A stretch of DNA of 64,000 nt from Climacium dendroides. Taxonomy: Eukaryota; Streptophyta; Bryopsida; Hypnales; Climaciaceae. Positions 54,760 through 64,000 of the stretch are shown here, piece by piece. The stretch's first letter is position 1; each line of letters opens with the position of its first letter. The notes under the pieces are model-generated. The model ran no database searches. It was given only the letters and a program-made list of their open reading frames with translations, and had not been told where the DNA came from. A program made the translations under genes and the position numbers. The stretch lies in assembly GCA_950106755.1 (NCBI GenBank), contig OX467087.1:23564047-23628046 (forward strand), in the 5' to 3' direction.

Positions 54760-57700
54760 ATGGACCGGGGTTACAATGGGAAGCGGCCGCATCCGCTGTA
54801 TGAGGGAGACTTAACTGACCGCAACGGCAGACAAAAGCGACGAAACCAAGGCAGTTACAGCAGCCGGGACTTACCGGGGGGACAATTTGTGCCTCGAGAC
54901 ATGCCTCTGCCTTTAATGGCTGGAACCTTGGCCGATGATGTGGTCTTTCGCATCCTGTGTCCTGCACAGAAGATTGGGAGCGTCATAGGCAAAGGGGGAA
55001 GTATTATCAAAACTTTGCGGCAAGACTCGGGGGCCAAAATTAAAATTGCAGATGCGATACCTGGAGTAGACGAGAGAGTCATTATTATTTCATCTTTAGA
55101 TCGAGGCAGCGACAGAGGGCGAGGGAAAGATGGAAGTAGCCGAGACTCCCGTGATAGAGGACGGGACGATGGTCGATCAAGGGAGCGTGACGGGGGTAAA
55201 GAGTCGGACAGGAAAGAGAGGGACTCCGCGCACCGGGAAAGTGAGAAGCTGAGCCCTGCTCAAGAAGCTTTGTTTAAAGTGCATGCTCGCATCATTGCGG
55301 ATGTTGAAACTCCAGGAGGCGATGCATCTGATCTGGAGGAAGAAACTAGTCAGCAGTTTGTCACGCGGCTGCTTGTTCCTAACAATCAAATTGGATGTCT
55401 GCTTGGTAAGGGAGGGAAGATCATCGAACAGATGCGACAATCCACTGGTGCTCAGATTCGCGTTCTTCCCAAAGATCAGCTGCCCGGCTGTGCTATGCCT
55501 TCTGATGAAATTGTTCAGGTAGATCGGCGTACTTCTTTCTTTTATATGAATATTAATGACTGGTTATACGGCATCAAATCCTAACGAACCAAGATTTTAT
55601 GGTTTTGAAATGATCAATTTGATTGGCCATATTGTGGAAAAATAGATTTCAGACAAAGCCAACTTTCGTATTAGGGAAGAATATTGCATTTTGGTCAGAA
55701 GACAAATCAATTTGTATAAAAACAGTCCCCTTTTGATCCATTGAAAAGTGTTAAAAGCTCAATTTGGGCTTTCGGTCCTTTAGAGGTTAATGTGGCCCTG
55801 TTTTGCGCTCTCTGAAGGTATTCCGCAGCTTAAGTTGGAAATGAAACCGAAGTTTTCTTGTGGATGCAGGCAGAAGGTCTGTCTGGTCAAGTGGCTATAA
55901 ATACTTAAAAGTTGCGCGTTTCTACAGGTTTCTGGAGACGTGTTAGTTCTGAAGAAAGCTCTGCTTTCGATATCGTCCCGATTGCAAGAGAATCCTCCTC
56001 GAGATCGACCACCATCGTTTGCATCTCCGGGGCCAGCTTTTGTACCAATCAGTGACTACTTACCAAAAGATTCTTATCGTTCTAAGGGCGAAGGACACCT
56101 CTTTGGGTTAGGGCCAGAGCCGCATCTAGAAAGAGATACTTGGCCTATGAGGGGTACGAATCTGCCTCTGGACCGACCGGATACCAGGCGCAGTAAAGAG
56201 GGACGCGATTCCGGGGAAAATGAGCTTGTGTTTCGTCTGCTTTGCCCGAGTGACAAGATTGGCAGTGTCATCGGGAAAGGCGGTAGCATCATATACAACT
56301 TGCGCAAGGAAACGGGAGCCCGCATCAAGATCGCAAATGCAGTTCCTGGCTCTGATGAACGTGTCATCATCGTATCAGCCATGGAGGTACAATCCTCGTA
56401 GAGCTCACTCATTTGTATGATTTTGTTTTATCGATATTTCAAGAATCTAAGGCTAACTTTTTTTGTTGAGTCTTATTCATCTTAAGCGGTAGGCTTTTGG
56501 AACTAATGACACGTTTTTTCCATCCTTTAATGCGTTAATTGTTCTAAAAATCAGTTGGTCGAAGAATATACCCTCTTGAATTGATAAAGCGCTTCTGTGC
56601 TGTGACGAAGTTCCGGAATTTCAGCACCTCTCCCTGGATTGAGTATTATCTTTTAGAGCACCCTAGCGGACCTGTGATTTGCGTTCCTGTCTACTGCAAG
56701 ATGTGACTAACCTTCTCCCACTTCTTATCAGAACCCGTCGTGTGTAGTTTCACTCATTACCTTGGAATGTGTGTGCTGCAGCTTCCAGGAGACTCCTTCT
56801 CTCCTGCACTTGAGGCAATGATTCAGGTGCAAGGTAGGATTACAGCAGAGATGGGAGGAGACAAGGATGGAATAGTAACTACCAGGCTGCTTGTTCCCAC
56901 CAATCAAATTGGATGTTTATTGGGGAAGGGAGGCAGCATCATTGAAGACATGCGGAGAGCTACACGGGCCAACATTCGTGTTCTTCCGAAGGATACCCTT
57001 CCTCGCTGTGCTATGGAAGCAGATGAGCTTGTACAGGTATTGGATGTCCTTCACTCCCGTACTCGACAACGAGACAAATTCTTAATAATAATAGTAATAA
57101 CAATAATAATCATAATAGTTACAACAGAGCAGCCCTTGCAGTCTCTTGCCTCTTGCTGTTTGTGTCGATCATAGCTGCAGTTTGTTGTTTTCATCATCAA
57201 ACAAACGAAGAAAATGTACTGATGACTTGGAGCTTCAGATCGTGGGCGATACAACTGTGGCGCGGGAGGCTCTCTTTCAAGTTATTAGCAGGTTGCGCAA
57301 CAACGCATTCAGAGAAAATGGGAGCGAGACAGGGAGAGGCGGTGGTGGAGGTCGTGATTATGGACATTCAATGCCACCTCTAAGTATGCCAAGAGACAAT
57401 TACAGTAGCGGTTACGACTTCGGTGGAAGAATGGGATCTAGGTCGCCTCGTGGAGGGGTTTATCCTATATCCGGGATGCATTCATCTTCTGGTTATGGAA
57501 GGCTCGGTTCCCCTCCAGAAGCATGGGGCATTGGGGTGAGTTGAATTCCTTGTTGTCATTTTTCATTCGAGCAGTCTGCATACAAATTAAGAATCATATT
57601 TAAATCTGCCTGATTCGTAGAGACAAAAGTTAAACACTTCGTGCGACTAAACCTTCTGCTATAGGTCCAGGACACTTGAGTCACCTGTTGTAACATAATT

Positions 57701-58835
57701 GGCACATCTCTCTCTGTGCTTGCATCCATCCTGATAACAGGCAAGAATGGAATGGGAGCATTCTTGGCTGGCACACAATGCTTTGATTGGGGTTGATCTT
57801 AGTGTGAATCTCGATCGACTGCCTCACAGCTTTAGTCTCAGACCTTGCATTGGTCAAGTAGGACACCATCTCTGACCTCTTTAAATCTTGAGCTGCAACG
57901 CTCTGGATTTGGACAGCTCATGAGAGCACACCTGCATCAGTCGATTGGTGAATGTCTGCTCTATTTTGAAGCATAGAGAAGAACTATATTTCTGACTCCT
58001 GAAACATCTCAGGGAGGTGGTGGATTGAGTAGCCTCTCTGGCTTTGGTGGTGGCCCTTCGCACTTGATCCAACCACTTGCAGGAGGTTTTGGAGGGTAGG
58101 TATGCTTGAGACCTGGAGCTTGTAGTTATCCAAGGCCAATATGTGTACCCTTCACTTTATGCTTAACTAGAGTGCCTTTGGGCCTCAACCCTAGAAGTAC
58201 CCGCTTGATAATCACCCAAATTTCACATTCCCAGTGAGTAATGACCTCAACTAGAAGCCGACTCAGCTGAGAGTGTGCCTTAAACGGATTGATTTGTGGC
58301 TGAGTGAATGTTTTATGGTATTGTGATAAAGCAGAGGAGGGAACAGAGTTATAGGGAGCCACGGTCACGGGACAGGCCTAGGTACGATGTCCACCATCGA
58401 AGTTCATATTCCTAATACTGCGGTCGGTTCAGTCATCGGCAAGGGTGGCAGCAACATCGCTCATATTCGACAGGTTTTTAACCTTCTCCAAATGGCTAAT
58501 GCATTGGTCGTATCAGCTTTGTTTATTGGTTTCTGTATTTGAATGCTTTCTGCAGTTGTTTCCTTTGGCTGCGTAATTGAAATGGTATCACTGCAATGGC
58601 ACAGTAGGTTTCTATTGCAATTGAGTCTTGATGCTTGTAGTGACATGTGAGACTTGTTCCACAGATTTCTGGAGCGAAAGTGAAATTACACAACAGTGAA
58701 CAAGGCGCAAACGATCGGGTGCTAGAACTGTCGGGAACACAGGAACAGACTCATGCTGCTCAAAGTCTGGTACAGGCCTACATGCAGTCATCCATGGGTG
58801 CTGGTATACTTCCTTCTTCAGGATTTGCCGCCTGA
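54760..58835 (+). CDS. Five-KH-domain RNA-binding protein (HEN4/RCF3-like)
   Basis: Predicted 720-residue nuclear RNA-binding protein of the plant PCBP-like class that includes HEN4 and RCF3/SHINY1, which act in pre-mRNA processing. Coding exons: 54760-55518, 55928-56386, 56782-57036, 57239-57535, 58013-58095, 58335-58473, 58665-58835. All introns are GT-AG and all phases agree. KH cores with GKGG loops: KH1 60-112 (77-80), KH2 199-272 (216-219), KH3 352-430 (369-372), KH4 438-511 (454-457), KH5 about 637-715. An Arg/Asp/Ser-rich linker (114-165) separates KH1 and KH2, and a Gly-rich region precedes KH5. The intron after Q253 in KH2 and the one after Q491 in KH4 sit at the same place, just after E-I/L-V-Q. 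Start chosen at MDRGYNGKRP; the in-frame ATG at 54682 is probably leader. Exact orthology is not decided. Confidence 0.9.
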
Positions 58836-60804
58836 ACCTGCTCATTAAGGTTTGTAATCTCCCTCATGAGATATTGTATTAGGTCATGCTCCACAGAAGG
58901 TCTGTCTTAGTGAATTTTTGACTGTTAGATGAATGCAAGAGCGGTTGAGAGGTGATTCCAATTATCCATGTTTTGAGATGTCATAATGTTTTGAGAGGTG
59001 ATTCCTATTAGCCATGTTCAGATGCTTGTAAAATGTGCTATCTGCTTGTAGTACATCTCGTTGATTCAGCAGATGTCCTGGAAGTCCTGATATAGACAAC
59101 CCTGGTTAGCTAGGCAGATGCTGATACATCCCGTGGTGCCTTCTTTTTCTCCCGGTCCCTAAACAGTCGTGATACTATAGCAGCCTGGCGGATGATCCTG
59201 GAGCCTGAAAGACCATCACCACCCACACTACTACATGCCGAAGCCTGCCAGCCAAGCCTGCCTCCACCTATACCAGTGAGAGAGGAGAGGAGCCGAGCTG
59301 TGCCTACATAATATGATGTGTTACTCAGTCCCTTACCTTGATTCTGAGGATTTGGCATTCTTGGTATTGCGTGTGGCACTTCCATAGCAGCTCAGAGAAT
59401 TTTAGCACCTGTCATGCTCCTTGCCAACTGAAAATGTAGTTGCCACCTTGCCAACTGAATATACGGATACTTGGTTTTACGGGTCCTGCTACTCATAGGC
59501 TTCTTGCTAGTGATTGTGCCACATTTTAGATAAAAGTAGAAGCAACACTCTCCCATTTCTAGTTTCTCTGTGACTTTATTCTCTTTTTCCTAGACGCCCT
59601 TTGTTATTGTTGGAGCCAGTTTTTGGAGACGGGTGTGACGACGTGGAGTACATGTCTCACGCCCCATTTTGTGAATGGTTTGGCCATTTATGTATACCCT
59701 CCTTTATTTAGTAGAAAACTTAAAATTGTAATGATATTTAGACCAGGTTTTTTCAACCATTACAGCACATATTTTTGTGGACAAGCTTGTAGCTCTTTTC
59801 CTCCCTTACCTCTGGCTGATGATTCCATATCCTGACTTTGACCAGCTATAAACTTATATTCACTGTGTGAAGAACCACGGAAGGCAGTTTACACGCGTTA
59901 AGGTGTTCAAATTCTAGACCATATTTTACAGCCTCATTCTGAGTACTATATAGGACAATATTGATGTGGGCAAGCTTGTAGCTCTTTTTGTCCCTTGGAC
60001 CTCTGGCTGATGCTTCCTTTGACCAGCTTTTATCTTCCATTCCAATGTTTGAAGAACCGTGGAAACACAGTTTTACCTGGATGAAGGTGTTTGAATATTT
60101 TCTCCTTGGGCCCTTTCCTGAACCGACAGCAGACATATCTTCAAATCTATCAAATGCTCATATTGATCGAAGCCTGCGTCCCTACTCTCCTACTTAGAAT
60201 CTGAGGGCATGACTGAATATATATTTTTGGTGGGGGCTAACATGTTTTTTCATTTGTTTTATTCTGTTGAACCCCTGATCTTATTCGTGTTTTCTCTCTC
60301 ACATGTCGATGTCAGAAACTCTTGTAACTCGGCAGTATGTGAAAGCAGGTTTTGACTTTTGGTGCAGAGATGTCAGTGGAATAGCTGCCAGCTCTGGTTC
60401 TGCTCAGAAGTGTAGACTGGTAAGACCAGGTATGTCTAACCTCCTAATGCATTATTTATGTAAATAACGTAACCTATGCTATGTCTCAGCTCCTCCCACT
60501 GCTGAAGTGTTGAGGTAGGTGTACCGAACTCTTTGAACCTAACTTAGGCTTGGATGCATATCATGAATTCATTTTAGAGTAAAAATTTTAAGAATGGCCA
60601 AGACTTTCTTCATCCTGCGCAATTAGGCAATGGCCAGCTCCGAAGGTGAAGGAGAAGCAGGAGTCGGTGCAGTTGAAGGAGAAGCAGAAGTCGGTGCGCT
60701 TGAACAGTAGACGATTACTAAGAGTAAACACAGACTGCAAAGAATACGAATCAATAGCAACAAGCAAGTCGAGAAACAACGAGAAGGCGGAAGACGGAGG
60801 TGGC
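58836..60804 (+). other. 3' region of the KH gene and spacer
   Basis: Near-balanced composition runs on after the stop. TTAAGGTTTGT at 58846-58856 could be a donor for a spliced 3' leader-out exon. A short phrase TTTTGAGATGTCATAATGTT/TTTTGAGAGGTGATTCC is duplicated near 58972. No second gene is recognised up to 60.8 kb. Confidence 0.4.
59777..60100 (+). repeat. Diverged ~140-bp direct duplication, offset 189 bp
   Basis: GTGGACAAGCTTGTAGCTCT at 59777 recurs as GTGGGCAAGCTTGTAGCTCT at 59966. It is followed in both by CCTCTGGCTGATG, TTTGACCAGCT, GAAGAACC and AAGGTGTT in the same order. It is non-coding. Confidence 0.75.
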
Positions 60805-61930
60805 CCTGATCCGAAGAGTTAAGGTCCCAAACTCAGGCAATTGGGGCCCTGACCTGGAAAGTTAGGGCTCCAAACTTTGGCAGTTGGGTCCCTAACCCAG
60901 AAAATTAGAGCCCCAGATCTTAGCAGTTGGGGCCTTGACCCGGAGACTTGGGGCCCCAGACTTGGACAATTGAGGCCCTGATTTGGAGAGTTAGGGCCCC
61001 AAACCAAGGTAGTTGGGGCCCTAAAACCAAGAGACTTAGGGCCCCTGACCTAAGTAATTGGAGCCCTGACCCGAAAAGTTGGGACCCCAAACTTGGGCAG
61101 TTGAAGCCCTGACCCAAAGAATTAGGGCTCCAAACTCAAGTACTTAGGGCCCTGACCTAGACAATTAGGACCCCTAACCTGAACACTTGGGGCCCTGATC
61201 CGAAGAGTTAAGGTCCCAAACTCGGGCAATTGGGCCCCTAACCCAGAAAATTAGAACCCTTGCCTCAAAGAATTAGAGTCCTAGATCTGGGCAATAGGGG
61301 CCTTAACCTAGAGATTTACGGCCCCAAACTTGGGCAATTGAAGCCCTGATCTGAGAGTTAGGGCCCCTAACTCAAATAGTTAGAGTCTAGACCCGGAGAA
61401 ATGGGACTCCAAATCCAAGCAATTTGAACCTTAACATAGAGAGTTAGGCCCCTTGATTACGGTAGTTGGAGCCCTAACTTTAAGAGATAGGGCTCCAGAA
61501 CCAGGCAGTTGGGGCCCTGATTCAAAAATTTAGGGCCCCAAACTCAAATAGTTGGGGTCCTCACCTAAAGAGTTAAGGTCCCACTCAGACAGTTGGGGCC
61601 CTGATCCAAAGAGTTAGGGCCTTTGACCCAGAAAATTAGAACTCCAAATCTAGGCAGTTGAGACTTTAACCTAAAAAACGACTTAGGGTCTCAGACCTAG
61701 GCAATTGAGGCCTTAATCCAAAGAGTTAAAGCTCCGGAGAATTGGGACCCCAAACTTAGGCAATTGGAGCCTTGACCGAGAAAGTTAGGGCCCTTGACAA
61801 GGGTAGTTGAGGCCCTAACTTGAAGAGTTAGCGCTCCAGACCGTGTAGTTGGGACCTTGATTCGGAGAGTTAAGGCCCCAAACTCAAGCAGTTTGGGCCC
61901 TGACCCAAAGAGTTAGGATCCCTAACCTAT
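60805..61930 (+). repeat. 43-bp minisatellite, about 26 degenerate copies
   Basis: TTGGGGCCCT-type starts occur at 60841, 60884, 60927, 60970 and 61013, an exact 43-bp period at the left; variants continue to about 61930. Each unit has two related halves, TTGGGGCCCTGACCCGGAGAG and TTAGGGCCCCAAACTCGGGC plus AG. Each half centres on a GGGCCC palindrome or a decayed form of it. The minus strand shows short repetitive open frames with no known domain. Confidence 0.9.
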
Positions 61931-62267
61931 CTCCCCAATTGAGGTCATCATCACCCTCCTAATGCGATTTGTGGTTCCTCCGTGCGATTTGTGTTGCCCC
62001 CATTCCGGTTGTGCGTCCTCTGTGATTTGTGCTACCCTTTCCGATTGTGCTGCTCTGTTGTCTTACGGGCGAATTTTTCTTTCCTGGTGTGTGACTGTTA
62101 CGTGCGAGGCGCTTCCTGCACTTCTTCACGTGGAGCTTCCGTGGTAGCTGGGTTTCTTGCTTCGGAGAGGAGATCACACGAGGCAAGTAGTGCTTGGCTT
62201 TCGGTATTTCAGGTTTGGCGACCTCAATGATTTTTGCGCGGTTGTGGTGGTGTTTGGGCAAGTCTTT

Positions 62268-62359
62268 AGGGTTTGAGACCGTGGTCGTTGGTTGTGAGGG
62301 AAGCTTTGCGATTAGGGTTTGAGGCTGTGGTCGTTGGTTGTGAGGGAAGCTTTGCGATC
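62268..62359 (+). repeat. 46-bp tandem duplication
   Basis: Two units start AGGGTTTGAG at 62268 and 62314 and share GTGGTCGTTGGTTGTGAGGG and AAGCTTTGCGAT. They differ at two or three bases. Confidence 0.9.
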
Positions 62360-64000
62360 AAACCAAACCGATAGCAAGGGCTTCAATGGGACAGAGTGAG
62401 TAGGACTTTCTGATTGTAATGAGGGCAAATTGGAAGGGATGCTGCTGTTCTAAATCTAATTGTAAGCCCGGCTGCTATGGCTTGGGAATTGCGCCCATGC
62501 AATTGTCGCCGTCGTCACCCTAGGTGAAAGAGATCGTGAGAAAGGGCCGTCAATCACGCCTTCCTCGCAATGTTTTGTAGGTTCGATGGAACAGTCAGTC
62601 AATATGTTGACCGAGCTTGCTGTTTGGCAGTCAGTGTGTAGCCCTAGATTTTCTAAAAGTAGGAGTACATCTGTGTAGTTCTCTACATATAGACTTTTCA
62701 AATTGAACATTGTTGGAGCTGTCATGAACCCTTGCATCAGAATAGAGAGACAAAAGATATCATTTCTTTACTACCTTTATATTTTCACTGAATTTGATTG
62801 AACTTCTTAAATATGCTAAATTTTATGGTCTAGGAATAATTATTTTTAATTCAAGTTCTTGTGGGTTTATTTTCAATTGTATTGAATGAATACTTCTTCA
62901 CGGTTTATATTTTGTACTTATTGTGCATTTCTCGGGGTCCTTTCAGGGAGCGTCATTCTCCTTAGCACATATGCAAATGTAGCCCTTTATTGGGTGGTTA
63001 CTGTGGGATACAATCTGCATACATAGGAATCGTCCCTTCTTCACCGCAGAAGCTTCATTCCAAATAAATGCGGAATTATTGGATTAGATCTTATGACGGT
63101 AATTTAGAGTTCATGCTTTTAACATCATCCTATTTATTCAGACTTCACGTACAATATACGGCCTTATCATATTCGTGAAATTACTTAATCCCGAGGCACA
63201 TTTATTATTATGTATATTGCTATTTGTATGCCCTGACATACAGTTTATAAATGTATATTATTAGGGCTGCGCTCGTTCAATATTCTGATGTACATGTCAG
63301 TTTACACCTCTGCGCTTCCTCTTCCACTCTCAAATATGTCATTGTGGACAAGCATTATAGTGATACTCTTTAATTTTATATTGGCTATCTATACCCCTTC
63401 TTTTGATACCTTTGATTATGCCTTGCAGATGATTGTGTTTGCATAAGATTTCTACTACGTTACTTGGGATTTGTATTTCGTTAGTTGTTGTAGCACTTGT
63501 AATATTTCTCAATGTCATCGTGTCACCACAATGGTGTTGTAGTATATTATTTCGTTGTGAAAGACTTTGAAGGTTACTATCTGTTGTATGTTATAATTGC
63601 TTCATTGCTATGGCGGACTTCTCGAACATGGTTGTTGTTAGTGCTGTTCATGAAGAGGTTCTGGTGGTGTTTTCGGTAGACCAACGTTCAGATTAGGTCT
63701 CAGGTTCCAATTCAAACCAGAGTCCCGACGAAGAGATCTTCCTATAAGAGTCAGGAATCCTTAGTCATACCGTAGGACAACTATCTGTGACAGCTAGACA
63801 AAACGCTATTTGGAACTTAAGGCCAGGGAAGTACAAAGCTTATGGAGTACGTAATTCTGATGAATTTCCTTCCAAAGATACAGTGACTTTCAGTAGGTCC
63901 TCTTCGTCATCATTTAGAACTCCTTAGAGTCGTGTGAAGATTGAACCTTCCATGGACATTGTAACCATCTTGAGTTCTGATTTAGACACCAATTCCCCTG
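62360..64000. other. Unrecognised sequence at the window end
   Basis: Composition is mixed. A minus-strand open frame at 62456-62737 and plus-strand sequence at 63600-63950 have a coding-like base balance but no domain I recognise. They may be retroelement or gene remnants. No RNA gene is seen. Confidence 0.35.

Noticed and set aside
62456..62737. 93-residue minus-strand frame possibly from a retroelement
   Set aside because: No reverse transcriptase, integrase, protease or gag motif is visible, so the class cannot be supported.
1..64000. LTR retrotransposons and tRNA genes
   Set aside because: I looked for long direct terminal repeats around gag-pol frames and for tRNA-like A and B boxes and found none I could support by eye. 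A dedicated scan (for example tRNAscan-SE or an LTR finder) would be decisive.

Overview
This window looks like nuclear DNA of a land plant. It has long AT-rich intergenic stretches, GT-AG introns, transposon remnants of plant type (CACTA-like and Stowaway-like MITEs, fold-back elements), and five protein genes whose best matches by eye are plant families. Nothing looks bacterial, organellar or viral. The sequence does not settle the species. Few introns in some genes and the AT-rich spacers would suit a bryophyte or another non-seed plant, but that is a weak inference.

Layout: 1-11.3 kb is gene-poor. It carries three ~215-bp CACTA-like MITEs with intact 3-bp target duplications, a nearly perfect 0.89-kb palindrome and several decayed repeats. 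Two PP2A B' (B56) regulatory-subunit genes follow in head-to-head inverted orientation: one on the minus strand (11379-13549) and one on the plus strand (26187-28175). The ~11-kb spacer between them holds small hairpins, an island rich in the hexamer CTATAG, and a transposon-like block with a 38-bp tandem array. Next, after an AT-rich gap, comes a minus-strand gene for a U11-48K (SNRNP48)-like minor-spliceosome protein (33753-37201). It is divergently paired with a plus-strand FAB1/PIKfyve-type phosphatidylinositol-3-phosphate 5-kinase gene (40963-45795) whose coding sequence is a single exon. From 46 to 53 kb there is a cluster of MITEs and minisatellites. A five-KH-domain RNA-binding protein gene of the HEN4/RCF3-like class lies at 54760-58835 in seven coding exons. 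A 43-bp minisatellite (60.8-61.9 kb) and unrecognised sequence close the window.

The five genes do not form one pathway; they are housekeeping regulators of phosphatase targeting, minor-intron splicing, endosomal lipid signalling and RNA metabolism. The most striking observation is that exon 1 and the leader of the two PP2A genes are identical over 1,678 bp apart from one silent base, while exon 2 differs at about one base in five. That pattern points to gene conversion between the inverted copies. Exon boundaries were placed by hand from splice motifs, reading phase and family similarity. No database search was possible.
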